Numbered from the stretch's first letter, positions 39,067-49,383 are shown. The stretch is DNA of 64,000 bases from Vibrio lentus (GCF_030409755.1 NZ_JAUFQE010000002.1:1054001-1118000), one strand, 5' to 3'. The notes: generated from the letters alone by a model not told the origin. Numbers and translations are program-made.

Positions 39067-42000
39067 GCCACCTAAAAGATAATATCCAACTAGAAACAAA
39101 GAGTCACTCCAAAACGATGACTCAACCCAAGACAACGAGCCAAGGAAAAATCGACAAACAAGCATTAGCAAAACGCTTTTTATTATTGGGTAAACCAGAA
39201 CAAATCAAGTTCATCGAACTGCTGAGTAACAAAGGCTTAGATTTCGAAAAGCTACCGATTGTATCGGTTGGTAGTGAACGACAAGTGGCGTTGTCCCCGG
39301 CGCAGCAACGCCTGTGGGATATCTATCGCTTAGATAAGGGGAACAGTGCCTATCACATGTCTGGCACGTTTCAGGTAAATGGAGATCTGGATACAGAGCG
39401 ATTAACGCATCTCGTCAATCAAGTGGTGGATCGTCATGATGTGTTAAGAACACGCTTTATAACTAACGCCACGGATCAGGTTATTCAGTTTGTTGATAAC
39501 GCAGCGGTTATGTATCCGGTGAGTGTTGATGCCAAAAGTTGGAATCAGCAGCAAGTTCTTGACGCTCAACAAGCGTTTATCACAAAGCCGTTCGAGCTTG
39601 AGACTGAATTGCCGATTCGTATGCAGTGTTTGAAAGCTGATGACGGTGCATGGAAGTTACAACTCGTCATGCACCATATTGTTTCTGACGGTTGGTCGAT
39701 AGGTGTGTTCTTAAATGAGCTGATAACTCTTTATCAACAAGGCGAACTACCTAAGTTACCGATTCAATATCGTGATTATTCTCACTGGCAGAGTGCTTTG
39801 TTAGATGCGGGGAAAGGGCATCAACATATTGAGTTTTGGAAGGGCGAACTTGCACTATCAAATTCAACCATGTTGTTTCCTTGGTACAGTGAAGTTATCC
39901 CAAATCAAAGACGTACTGCCGATGCTATCAGTTATGAATTGAGTGAGTTGCAATCTGGAAAACTCAAACAGATTGCCCGCCAAATGTCGGTGACAACGTC
40001 AAGCCTATGGTTAGGTGTTTGGCAGGCGGCTTTAGCGAAAGTCACGTATCGCGAAGATATTTCAGTCGGTGTACCGATGGCAAATCGCACACGACATGAG
40101 GTTTCCAATCTGATTGGCTTCTTTGTGAATACCATGGTGATTCAGCAATCTATAACGCCTAACAGCTCTTTATCTGATGTGATTAATGGGGCTCACGACA
40201 AAGTACTTGAGGCGCAAGAACATCAACTATTGCCATTCGATCAGTTGGTCAACGCTTTCAAGACTGAGCAAAACAATAGTGAGCCAAAGATTTACGACCG
40301 AAAAGCAGGACAAACACCCTTGTTTCAAGTGCTTTTTAATCATCAAAATTCATTGGCTGATGAGATTCAATTAGACAATCAACTTACGCTGTCGTCGGAA
40401 GATCAAAGTGGTGAATTTGCGTTATTCGATATTGCATTGGATGTTCGCGAGACTGAACTAAAAACGCGTATCGTGCTGACTTATTCCAAGGATCGAATCG
40501 ATTCAGAAACCATGGTTGAGCTGAATGCCGTACTTGAAAATCTGATTGGTGAGTTGGAATACAAAGCAGATACAAGTTTAGTGCAAATTAATCACCTGAC
40601 GTCACATGATGCATCCGTGTTAGAAAGGCTATCGCAACCTGAAGGGCAATGGAGCTTTAAGTCAATTATAGAATTGATCGATGCTCAAATGAAAGCACAG
40701 CCAAATGCCATCGCATTAAAACATCAAGATCTTGAATTAAGCTATCAGCAATTGGATTCAGCTTCATCCCAACTCGCTTCCAAACTTATCTCCCAAGGCG
40801 TGCAGCGCGACCAAGCTATCGGCGTACTCTTTGAAAGAGGCGTAGAAATGGTTGTTGCTATGGTCGCAGTAATGAAAGCGGGTGGGGCGTTTTTGCCACT
40901 AGATCCAGATTACCCAACCGAGCGTCTGGCTTTCATGATTCAGGATTCTAAGGCTGGCTTTGTGATCACCCAGCAAGGCTTAGAATTACGTTGGCAATAC
41001 ATTCATTCTGAGTTTGATGTCTCATCGTCTCAAGCAAGTTCATTCGTTTATGGTTCGCAGGATTTAAAGAACTCACTAAATCAACGGTATGAACAAGACC
41101 AAGCAAACAACCAGAGTGAACACGTAACAACCATACTCCCTGAACAGCTGGCTTACATCATTTATACGTCAGGCTCTACAGGTAAACCCAAAGGCGTGGC
41201 GATTAACCACATTGGTTTGTCGATGCACGTTCAAACCATTGGTAAACAATATGGTATGACACCAAAGGATGTTGAACTTCACTTCGCCTCAATTAGTTTC
41301 GATGGCGCCGTCGAGCGTTGGACCGTCCCATTAGCGTTTGGCAGTAAGCTCGTTATTCGAGATCAGGCGTTGTGGAGTGCGGAGAAAACTTGTGAAGTGT
41401 TATGTGATGATAAAATCACCATTGCCTGCTTCCCGCCTAGTTATGTAGGCCCTTTGCTAGATTGGATTGAATATCAAAAACCATCTATTAATGTGCGTTC
41501 TTGGACATTGGGTGGTGAAGCATTTACCGCAGAAACTTATCAACGCTTACAAAAAGCCGTAAATCCCCCACGTATTATTAACGGCTATGGTCCAACAGAG
41601 ACCGTAGTTACTCCCATGATTTGGCGCGCGTACCCGAAAGATAAACTGAGCAGTGCCTACGCACCTATAGGCCAACCTGTCGGTGAGCGTCGCTTGTATA
41701 TCTTGGATGCACAGCTGAATAAGGTGGCGTTTGGCAAAGTCGGAGAGTTATATATTGGCGGAGAAGTGGGTCTTGCTCGTGGTTACTTGGAACAGCCAGA
41801 CTTAACTTCTGAGCGTTTCATGCCTGATCCGTTTACTAATAACGGTAATGGCAGTAACGAATCGATGGGCGAGCGGATGTATCGTACTGGAGATCTGGTT
41901 CGTTGGAATCATGATGGTGTGATGGAATACATAGGGCGTGTAGATCAACAGGTGAAGATCAGAGGGTTTCGTGTTGAGTTAGGCGAAATCGAAAGCCGCC

Positions 42001-44645
42001 TCCAAGCACTATCTAAGGTTGAACATTGTGTTGTGGCTGTGAAAGAAGCTGGTCAACAAAAACAGTTGTTTGGTTATTTGCAGAGTAGTGAACCTGATCG
42101 CTTTAAGCTTGATGACATTCTCGAAGCGCTTTCACGAGAGTTCCCTGATTACATGGTACCAAGCCAATTAATGGTGCTAGATAAACTTCCTCTAACACCG
42201 GCAGGAAAAATTGATAGAACATCTCTGCCGACGATTAGCGGGAACACCAAATCGATTGTGGCGTTTGTGTTACCTCAAACCGAACAAGAGGCGTTGCTCG
42301 TAGAGATATGGCAGCAACTGCTAGGTATCAAGGAAGTAAGCTGCTCGGATAACTTCTTTGCATTGGGTGGTGATTCTATACTTTGCTTGCAAATGGTGAG
42401 CAAAGTACGCGTTGCGGGTTACAACTTAACACCACAGCAAGTGTTTGAAGCTAAATCCTTAAGTGATCTGGCGTGCATGCTTGATATCCATAAAGTGGCA
42501 AAAGAGCGTGTTCTGACTGAAGAACCGTTTGGATTGATGCCGACACAAGCACACTTCTTTGCTCAAGAGTTTGCAGAGCCTGATCATTGGAATCAGCATA
42601 TTTGTGTCGAGCTTAAACAAGACATGAATACTGATTACTTAGAGTTGGCGATTCAAGCACTGGTAAAACAACACCCAAGTTTGAGATTGGCGTTTAATCA
42701 GCATCAGGGTAATTGGAAGCAACAGTATAAACCTTATCAGGAACGTGAGTACCTATGGCGCACCTCGGTGGATTCTGAAGAAGTGTTTTCAGCGTTTGCG
42801 CAAAAGATCCATCAAAGTATGGACATCGGGGCTGGAAGGTTGATTCAAGCTGGATATGCAGAATTTACTGAAGCACCGAATCGTTTGATGATAGCGATTC
42901 ATCACTTAGCTGTGGATGGTGTGTCTTGGCGAATTCTATTAGATGACCTCTGGAAAGCGTATCAACAACAAGTTGCAGGGCAAGTTATCGAACTGATGCC
43001 GAATTCGAGTGCAATGGATGAAACCGTTCAAGCAATTGATAAGTGGTCATCAAGCGAGCAAGGTAAGTTGATGCAATACTCTTGGCATGAGTTAGCTCAA
43101 AAAGCGGCTGACCCCATAGAAAATAAACAAGAAATAACTCCTGCTCTTTATCAAGATAAACAAGTCTACAAAACTGAGTTATCGAATGATCTAACTCAAA
43201 CGTTACTGCGTGTTTCAAACACCAGTAATGGGGATGTCCAAAGCGTGTTGATTACTGCGTTAGTGTCAGCATTGACGAATGAAGGCCAACCTGAAATTTC
43301 TCTGTATCTAGAGGGACATGGTCGAGAAGCTTCTGTTTTCTCAGGCGTTGATCTATCACGAATGGTGGGTTGGACGACAAGTTTGTATCCAATGATTGGG
43401 CATTTCCAACCAGATATTCTTGGTGTGCTCAACCAAACCCATGGCTATCTAGAGAGCGTTAAGCAAGATGGCGGTATCGGCTATGGCGTGAGGTATTTAA
43501 ACAAAGATACTACTGATAGTTATCGAGCAAGTGCAACGTTTAACTATCTCGGCCAGTACTCAAGTGACGGGTTTGCACACTGGTGTACGCCTATCGAAGA
43601 CGGAAGCCTACCTCAATCTGGACTCAATAAGATGTTGACGCCACTTGTCGTCAATTCTCAGGTTGTGTCTGGGCAGTTAAGCCTGTCATGGGAATTTGCG
43701 GAAACGCACTATTCACTGGACGATATTCAACAAATAGCCGAGCGCTATGTCGAGCGTTTAACGGTGCTTGTCAGTGCTATGAATAAAGAACGCAAGACAT
43801 TAAATACCAATCAATGCTCCGCGAATCCACGGCTCGTGGAAAAACTCAATGACACGACTGACGAAAATGAGCCCCTATTCTGTATTCACCCGGTAACGGG
43901 TCGTGTGACGGGCTACCAGAGACTCGCACAAGCGCTTGAAGGCGATAGAAGCGTATTTGGCATAAAGTCACAGAGCTTTATATCAGAGAATTTATTTGAT
44001 TCCTCGTTTAATGATATGGCCGACACCTACTACCAAACGATCAAACAGATCCAGCCTCATGGCCCTTATCGATTAGTTGGATGGTCATTGGGCGGGGCAC
44101 TCGTTCAGGAAATCTCACTACGTTTAGAGAAGAATGGTGACGATATTGCATTCGTCGGGTTACTCGATTGCTATGTGCCAGGGACTGAAATTACTGAAGA
44201 TCAGTGGGACTCACCAACCTCAAAAACCAAACTAATAGAGCATATTTCATTGCTGCTTGGTTCAATTACGGAAGCGCAAGGGCAGCGATGTTTACAGTTG
44301 CTCGATTCTGCGCCTCCTCCAAGGTGGCCAGAAGTTTTTAATACATGGTTAGCGGAAAATAACTTCGACCACTACATGGCGGACAACGCAAAACAAATGC
44401 TTTATAGCTGGGCTGTTGAACAACACATGCGTGCTTTGTGTCGTGGTTATCAATTACCAAGCATAAAAACCCAGTTGCATTGTTGGTGGGCAGGGCAACC
44501 AAATGGGCGCTCAGAGCTGTTATCAAAAGGGTTGAATAAGCATAACGAACTCCAATATTCCGTTGTTGTAGATACTGATCATTTAGGAATTGTGCAGAAC
44601 AATAAAGTAATCAAAGACTTATACAGGCATTTGTATTGTGAATAA
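39063..44645 (+). CDS. Siderophore NRPS 2: C-A-T-E-TE
   Basis: The 1860-residue terminal synthetase starts with a charged tail. A segment LLLGKPEQIKFIELLSNKG then precedes the condensation domain (HHIVSDGWS, about 203). Adenylation (about 700), carrier (LGGDS, about 1101), epimerase (HHLAVDGVSW, about 1279; GWTTSLYP; FNYLGQ) and thioesterase (GWSLGG, about 1672; final DHLGI) follow. The adenylation domain has the same hand-derived code as adenylation 1 and 2 of NRPS 1 (D-G-E-C-T-G-G-V-T-K). It should add the last hydroxyornithine, invert it, and release the chain by hydrolysis. Translation is coupled to NRPS 1 through ATGA. The product inferred is acyl-(OHOrn)2-Ser-OHOrn. Confidence 0.93.
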   Translation: MSHLKDNIQLETKSHSKTMTQPKTTSQGKIDKQALAKRFLLLGKPEQIKFIELLSNKGLDFEKLPIVSVGSERQVALSPAQQRLWDIYRLDKGNSAYHMSGTFQVNGDLDTERLTHLVNQVVDRHDVLRTRFITNATDQVIQFVDNAAVMYPVSVDAKSWNQQQVLDAQQAFITKPFELETELPIRMQCLKADDGAWKLQLVMHHIVSDGWSIGVFLNELITLYQQGELPKLPIQYRDYSHWQSALLDAGKGHQHIEFWKGELALSNSTMLFPWYSEVIPNQRRTADAISYELSELQSGKLKQIARQMSVTTSSLWLGVWQAALAKVTYREDISVGVPMANRTRHEVSNLIGFFVNTMVIQQSITPNSSLSDVINGAHDKVLEAQEHQLLPFDQLVNAFKTEQNNSEPKIYDRKAGQTPLFQVLFNHQNSLADEIQLDNQLTLSSEDQSGEFALFDIALDVRETELKTRIVLTYSKDRIDSETMVELNAVLENLIGELEYKADTSLVQINHLTSHDASVLERLSQPEGQWSFKSIIELIDAQMKAQPNAIALKHQDLELSYQQLDSASSQLASKLISQGVQRDQAIGVLFERGVEMVVAMVAVMKAGGAFLPLDPDYPTERLAFMIQDSKAGFVITQQGLELRWQYIHSEFDVSSSQASSFVYGSQDLKNSLNQRYEQDQANNQSEHVTTILPEQLAYIIYTSGSTGKPKGVAINHIGLSMHVQTIGKQYGMTPKDVELHFASISFDGAVERWTVPLAFGSKLVIRDQALWSAEKTCEVLCDDKITIACFPPSYVGPLLDWIEYQKPSINVRSWTLGGEAFTAETYQRLQKAVNPPRIINGYGPTETVVTPMIWRAYPKDKLSSAYAPIGQPVGERRLYILDAQLNKVAFGKVGELYIGGEVGLARGYLEQPDLTSERFMPDPFTNNGNGSNESMGERMYRTGDLVRWNHDGVMEYIGRVDQQVKIRGFRVELGEIESRLQALSKVEHCVVAVKEAGQQKQLFGYLQSSEPDRFKLDDILEALSREFPDYMVPSQLMVLDKLPLTPAGKIDRTSLPTISGNTKSIVAFVLPQTEQEALLVEIWQQLLGIKEVSCSDNFFALGGDSILCLQMVSKVRVAGYNLTPQQVFEAKSLSDLACMLDIHKVAKERVLTEEPFGLMPTQAHFFAQEFAEPDHWNQHICVELKQDMNTDYLELAIQALVKQHPSLRLAFNQHQGNWKQQYKPYQEREYLWRTSVDSEEVFSAFAQKIHQSMDIGAGRLIQAGYAEFTEAPNRLMIAIHHLAVDGVSWRILLDDLWKAYQQQVAGQVIELMPNSSAMDETVQAIDKWSSSEQGKLMQYSWHELAQKAADPIENKQEITPALYQDKQVYKTELSNDLTQTLLRVSNTSNGDVQSVLITALVSALTNEGQPEISLYLEGHGREASVFSGVDLSRMVGWTTSLYPMIGHFQPDILGVLNQTHGYLESVKQDGGIGYGVRYLNKDTTDSYRASATFNYLGQYSSDGFAHWCTPIEDGSLPQSGLNKMLTPLVVNSQVVSGQLSLSWEFAETHYSLDDIQQIAERYVERLTVLVSAMNKERKTLNTNQCSANPRLVEKLNDTTDENEPLFCIHPVTGRVTGYQRLAQALEGDRSVFGIKSQSFISENLFDSSFNDMADTYYQTIKQIQPHGPYRLVGWSLGGALVQEISLRLEKNGDDIAFVGLLDCYVPGTEITEDQWDSPTSKTKLIEHISLLLGSITEAQGQRCLQLLDSAPPPRWPEVFNTWLAENNFDHYMADNAKQMLYSWAVEQHMRALCRGYQLPSIKTQLHCWWAGQPNGRSELLSKGLNKHNELQYSVVVDTDHLGIVQNNKVIKDLYRHLYCE

Positions 44646-44715
44646 TTTTATAAATATCTATTGCTGAGATGTTTTTTTTTGAAAATTACGTGGTACACTT
44701 CGTTAAATTATTAAT

Positions 44716-44734
44716 CGCAATGATAACTATTATC
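44716..44734. promoter_or_regulatory. Fur box upstream of the receptor gene
   Basis: The site matches the Fur 19-mer at 14 positions by hand (core AATGATAAC-TATTATC). It lies 57 bases before the receptor start. It marks a separate iron-regulated promoter for receptor, acetyltransferase and hydroxylase. Confidence 0.7.
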
Positions 44735-44790
44735 GTTATTGTTTGTGCTTTTATTACAATTGGTTCATAGCCGTATTGAAGGAGAAATAT

Positions 44791-47007
44791 ATGAATCGGC
44801 ACTTTATGCGCACCCCAACAGCTCTTGCGGTCGCTTTAGTTGTATCGTCAGGAATGGTTCAGGCCAACGAAGATGAAACCGTTGTTGTTATTGGTCAGCA
44901 GCTAGAAGACAGCTCAGTAGGTCCTGATTTTAGTTACGTAGGATTAAGCAGTCGAACAGCAACAAAAACAGACGTTGCGTTAGGTGAGACACCACGTGCA
45001 ATTTCGATTGTGACTCGCGAACAGATGGACGATCGAGCGTCGATCAGTATTGCCGATGCATTGCAGTACACGCCGAGTATCCAAGCGAACTATTTTGGTG
45101 AAGACAATAAGCAAGATTGGTTTGTTATCCGTGGCTTTAAGCAAGCAAACAGCGGCTTGTATCAAGACGGAACGCGTTTGTACTCATCTGGCTTTTATAG
45201 TTGGCAAATCGACCCGTTTGGCTTGGAACGAGTAGAAATCTTGCGTGGTCCAGGATCAGCGCTATATGGCCAAACCCCTCCAGGTGGTGTTATTAACGTA
45301 ATCAGTAAGCGTCCACAGTTTGATGGTGGCTCGGGTCAGTTTGCTATCGAATACGGTACTGACGATCGCAAGCAAATTAGCTTAGATGTGAACTCTGAAG
45401 TTAACGATAAAATGGCGTTTCGCTTACAAGCACTTGGTCGTAAAAATGGTAGCCGTGTCGATGGTGTAGAAGCTGAACGCATTTTTATCGCTCCTTCTCT
45501 GGCTTATAAATTCACAGATGACACAAAAATAACACTGCTAACTAGCTACCAGAAAGATGATTCTGACCCGTACCTCCAGTTCCTACCAATGGAAGGAACG
45601 TTAACGTCGAATCCAAATGGCACTATTAGTGATAGCACTGCGTTAGGTAATACGGATTGGGAAACGTTTGAGCGTGAACAAATCTCAGTAGGCTACGAAT
45701 TTGAACATCATTTCAATGATCGTACTTATTTCATGCAAAACACACGCTACAGCCAAATGGACATTAACTTACGTCAAATGTACTACTCGCAGTATGTCGG
45801 TGATACGGCTCTAGCACCTTACGATCCAACGCGCTCTTCTATTATCCGCCAAGCATCAACTGAAGAAGGAACATCAGACGCATTTAACATCGATAATCGT
45901 TTGATCCATAAATTTACGACAGGTTCAGTTGAGCACACCTTACTGACTGGTATTGATTACCAGAGCATCGATATTGATAGTAAAGATTACGCTGCTGATC
46001 CAATCATTGGTGATGGAAACAGTCTTTTGCCTGTGCCGGGTGTAGGAAATATACCGAACCCAATCTTTAACGTGTTTGATCCGTCATACAGCACAAATGT
46101 AGCTTTGTTGAATCCAACAACATTTGCGCCACTTGATGAATCAGATCGTCAAACCACTAAAACGAAAAATAATCAATTAGGCCTTTATTTACAAGACCAA
46201 ATGATGATTGCGGATAAGTGGGCGGTACAAATTGGTGTTCGTTACGATGATTCCCAAAATAAGACACATAACACGACTACTGGTGCTAAAACGAAGGTTG
46301 ATAACGAAGAGTGGACAACCAACTTCGGTGTTGCTTACCTGATGGATAGTGGTTTTACACCTTATGCGAGCTATGCTCAGTCGTTCAACCCAATCATTCA
46401 GCTTGATCAAAATGGTGACCCGGCGAAACCAGAACGTGGCGAGCAATACGAAGTGGGTTTGAAATACCAACCGAGTAGTTTCGATGGCTACTTCAATATT
46501 GCCGCATTCGAAGTCTCGAAAGAAAACTTAGCGCGTCAAGTCGCAGGTCAACTAACACAAATTGGTGAAGTTCGTAATCGCGGCCTTGAGTTAGAAGCTG
46601 TCGCAAACGTAACTGAAGCATTAACCTTGATTGGTAACGTTTCATTCATCGATTCTGAAATAACTGAAGATGCGACAAGCAGTAATGTAGGCAATACGCC
46701 GTCACAAATTGCTGACCAATTGGCTTCAGCTTGGGCAAACTACCGTTTCCTAAATGGTCCACTAGATGGGTTAACTATTGGTGCGGGTGCTCGTTATGTT
46801 GGTGATTCTTACGCTGACAATACCGAGACAAACAAAGTGTCTTCTTACACGTTGTTTGACGCAACATTGAGCTACCGTATTGAAGATTATAAGTTCCAAG
46901 TTGCAGCGAAGAACTTAGCAGACAAAGAGTACGTCGCGACGTGTGATTACTACTGCTTTTACGGTGATCGCCGTAACGTGATTGCGAGTGTAACTTATGA
47001 CTGGTAG
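44791..47007 (+). CDS. TonB-dependent outer-membrane siderophore receptor
   Basis: A protein of about 738 residues. The start at 44791 follows AAGGAG and gives a clean signal peptide (to MVQANED). A TonB-box-like ETVVVIG comes next, then the plug domain (TPRAISIVTREQM; RVEILRGPGSALYGQTPPGG) and a 22-strand barrel ending VIASVTYDW. It should take up the ferric form of the siderophore made here, passing it to the FhuD-like protein. Gene and acetyltransferase overlap by 11 bases. The type is that of FhuE/FpvA-like hydroxamate receptors. Confidence 0.94.
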   Translation: MNRHFMRTPTALAVALVVSSGMVQANEDETVVVIGQQLEDSSVGPDFSYVGLSSRTATKTDVALGETPRAISIVTREQMDDRASISIADALQYTPSIQANYFGEDNKQDWFVIRGFKQANSGLYQDGTRLYSSGFYSWQIDPFGLERVEILRGPGSALYGQTPPGGVINVISKRPQFDGGSGQFAIEYGTDDRKQISLDVNSEVNDKMAFRLQALGRKNGSRVDGVEAERIFIAPSLAYKFTDDTKITLLTSYQKDDSDPYLQFLPMEGTLTSNPNGTISDSTALGNTDWETFEREQISVGYEFEHHFNDRTYFMQNTRYSQMDINLRQMYYSQYVGDTALAPYDPTRSSIIRQASTEEGTSDAFNIDNRLIHKFTTGSVEHTLLTGIDYQSIDIDSKDYAADPIIGDGNSLLPVPGVGNIPNPIFNVFDPSYSTNVALLNPTTFAPLDESDRQTTKTKNNQLGLYLQDQMMIADKWAVQIGVRYDDSQNKTHNTTTGAKTKVDNEEWTTNFGVAYLMDSGFTPYASYAQSFNPIIQLDQNGDPAKPERGEQYEVGLKYQPSSFDGYFNIAAFEVSKENLARQVAGQLTQIGEVRNRGLELEAVANVTEALTLIGNVSFIDSEITEDATSSNVGNTPSQIADQLASAWANYRFLNGPLDGLTIGAGARYVGDSYADNTETNKVSSYTLFDATLSYRIEDYKFQVAAKNLADKEYVATCDYYCFYGDRRNVIASVTYDW

Positions 47008-47974
47008 CCACCAGCCTTTGAACACTCTGCCTGAGGGGCAGAGTGTTTCTTTAAGTGAGGCACAAGACCGTTACTGCGTTGAAGTCAGTTCCGGTGTGGT
47101 TGAAGTTGTGCGTGAAACAAACCAGTTCTGGCGTTTAACTCAAATGACAGCGTTAAACACGGAGCAACTTTCTGCTTTTGCACTTCTATTCTCTGCTAAC
47201 CCCGAAATTCGAACGATTGAGCTTGGGCTGTTTAGAAGTGAAGTATTGGATTCTTTGTGCTTTGAAACTGCTGAGGGCTTAAAGGTGCTATGGCGTGAAG
47301 CCATTATGCAAGTTCCTGAACTTTGGCTTAAGAATCGACACCGAACGCTTTACCCCCATAAACAAATCCTCGACGCTGCAGGGTATCACCCAGCTAGACC
47401 AAAGCCCTTGTTGGGTGAGTTATATCGCCGTTATATTCCCGACCTTAACGCTGTTCTCACTCTAGAAGGCTTAGATGTCGACAAACACTTAACCTTCTTC
47501 AATAAGTGGCAAAACAGCCAGCGTGTAGCGAATTTCTGGGAGCAAACGGGCTCACTGGAAGAACACAGAAAGTACTTAGAAGAGTCAGTTAAAAACAACA
47601 AGAATCAGCTTCTTGTTGTGTGTTTAGACAATCAGCCTTTCGCTTATATCGAAGTGTACTGGACCAAAGAAGACCGAATCGCACCTTATTACGCGGCGGG
47701 AGATTATGACCGAGGTATTCATATGTTGGTCGGTGAAGAATCCCACCGTGGTGCACATAAAGTTGCTGCTTGGTTGCCTTCTGTTTGTCACTTCATCTAT
47801 CTATCAGATCCCCGTACAGAAAAGATTGTTAGCGAGCCAAGAGCCGATAACGACAAGATGATCGGATATCTGCAGAAATATGGATTTGCCAAAGTAAAAG
47901 AATTTGAATTTCCGCATAAACGTGCGGCTTTAATGTGTCAGTTGAAAGACAGCTTTTTCAGTAACGAGTTCTAA
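46997..47974 (+). CDS. IucB/VbsA-type siderophore N-acetyltransferase
   Basis: A 325-residue protein. The C-terminal half has the siderophore acyltransferase pattern: LTFFNKWQNSQRVANFWEQ, FAYIEVYWTKED, RGIHMLVGEESHRG and the final GFAKVKEFEFPHKRAALM. This family (IucB, VbsA, PvdYII relatives) puts acetyl, formyl or hydroxyacyl groups on the N-hydroxyl nitrogen of lysine or ornithine. Here it should acetylate N5-hydroxyornithine to the hydroxamate used by three adenylation domains. It overlaps the receptor stop, so expression is coupled. The acyl group (acetyl) is inferred from the amphibactin-type context. Confidence 0.9.
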   Translation: MTGSHQPLNTLPEGQSVSLSEAQDRYCVEVSSGVVEVVRETNQFWRLTQMTALNTEQLSAFALLFSANPEIRTIELGLFRSEVLDSLCFETAEGLKVLWREAIMQVPELWLKNRHRTLYPHKQILDAAGYHPARPKPLLGELYRRYIPDLNAVLTLEGLDVDKHLTFFNKWQNSQRVANFWEQTGSLEEHRKYLEESVKNNKNQLLVVCLDNQPFAYIEVYWTKEDRIAPYYAAGDYDRGIHMLVGEESHRGAHKVAAWLPSVCHFIYLSDPRTEKIVSEPRADNDKMIGYLQKYGFAKVKEFEFPHKRAALMCQLKDSFFSNEF

Positions 47975-48051
47975 TAATTAAGCGGCAAGTACTGGGAAAG
48001 GGAGTCGGAATAGGGTGCTTTGTACTCAAAGAAATTATTATGAGGTTATAC

Positions 48052-49341
48052 ATGACGAAACAAATTAAGGAATATGATGTTCTCGGAGTGGGCTTTGGTC
48101 CTGCTAATTTATCGATAGCCATTGCTTTGGAAGAGCAAGCTAAAGATAAAGGCTTAAGTTATTGCTTCTTGGAGCAAAAGTCTCATTTTGAATGGCACGG
48201 CGGCATGTTGCTTGATGGAACAAGAATGCAAATCTCTTGTTTGAAAGATCTGGTGACGTTACGAAATCCAACCAGTCCATATTCATTCGTAAACTATTTA
48301 CACACTAAAGACAGGCTAAACGCTTTCATCAACCTAGGCAGCATGAACCCTTCTCGTGTTGAGTTTAACGACTACCTGACTTGGGTTGCTAATCAGTTCT
48401 CAGAACGCGTAAATTACGGCCAGCGAGTGATTGATATTGAAGCGATTGACGAAAATGGTCATAGCTCCAAAGTAAAAGTGACCTCTACCGATATACATGG
48501 TAATCAGACAGTTCGAATCGCTAAGAACCTTATTGTTGGGATGGGAGGGATGCCGAAGCTTCCAAAACAGTTTGAAGGTCATGATAACGAACAAATCATC
48601 CACTCCTCGAAGTACAAAGCGTGGCGTGAAACACTTAAGCCAAACTCAGAGCCAAAAATCGCTATCGTGGGTGCTGGGCAGAGCGCCGCTGAAATATTCG
48701 TTGATCTTACAAACCGTTATGCGGATGGTGAAGTTCACATGGTTAACCGCCGCTTTGCATTGCACCCAGCTGATGACAGCCCGTTTGTAAACGAGGTGTT
48801 TGACCCTGAGTTTACCGACCATATGTACGAAAGCACACAAGAGCAACGTGACCACATCCTCTCTCGCTTTAGTGCGACCAACTATTCAGTTGTGGATACA
48901 GAGGAGCTAAACGCTATTTATGAGCTGCTTTACCTGCAGAAAGTAACTGGGGAAGGTAACCATCAACATCTACGTTGTCATGACATCCAAGAGGTCGCGC
49001 AGAAGGACGACAAAGTCGCATTGCGCTTAAATGACACGATCAACAAAACACAGGCATGGAATGAATACGATGCAATCATTCTTGCTACTGGTTATCGATA
49101 CGATGAGTTCAACCAAATGCTGAGCTCAATTGAACCTTTAATTGATAGTAAATCGGTAGGTCGTTCATACCAATTAGACATGAAGCCAAGCTGTGACGTC
49201 AAAATCTTCCTACAGGGTTGTTGTGAATCTTCTCACGGCCTGAGTGACACGCTTCTTTCAGTGTTGGCTGTTCGCTCTAAAGAAATTGTGGATGCGCTTC
49301 TTTCTAGTTCTAACCAAACGGTTGAGACTGAAAAAGCGTAA
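48052..49341 (+). CDS. L-ornithine/L-lysine N-hydroxylase (PvdA/IucD-type)
   Basis: About 429 residues. An FAD motif GVGFGPANLSIAIAL is at the N-terminus. The substrate/FAD segment FEWHGGMLL and MQISCLKDLVTLRNPTSPYS follow, then the NADPH motif VGAGQSAAEI and a late ATGYRY. It hydroxylates the side-chain nitrogen of ornithine, the first step of hydroxamate formation. ATG 48052 is preferred because a GAGG ribosome site lies in front; 48040 is the alternative. The gene follows the acetyltransferase by 77 bases and is the last of the locus. A hairpin terminator follows at 49356. Confidence 0.92.
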   Translation: MTKQIKEYDVLGVGFGPANLSIAIALEEQAKDKGLSYCFLEQKSHFEWHGGMLLDGTRMQISCLKDLVTLRNPTSPYSFVNYLHTKDRLNAFINLGSMNPSRVEFNDYLTWVANQFSERVNYGQRVIDIEAIDENGHSSKVKVTSTDIHGNQTVRIAKNLIVGMGGMPKLPKQFEGHDNEQIIHSSKYKAWRETLKPNSEPKIAIVGAGQSAAEIFVDLTNRYADGEVHMVNRRFALHPADDSPFVNEVFDPEFTDHMYESTQEQRDHILSRFSATNYSVVDTEELNAIYELLYLQKVTGEGNHQHLRCHDIQEVAQKDDKVALRLNDTINKTQAWNEYDAIILATGYRYDEFNQMLSSIEPLIDSKSVGRSYQLDMKPSCDVKIFLQGCCESSHGLSDTLLSVLAVRSKEIVDALLSSSNQTVETEKA

Positions 49342-49355
49342 TCAATATTGCTACA

Positions 49356-49383
49356 TAGCGCCGAGCCCTTTTGCTTGGCGCTA
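49356..49383 (+). terminator. Hairpin terminator closing the siderophore locus
   Basis: TAGCGCCGAGC pairs with GCTTGGCGCTA (one mismatch) around a short loop. The T tract after it is weak. Confidence 0.65.
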
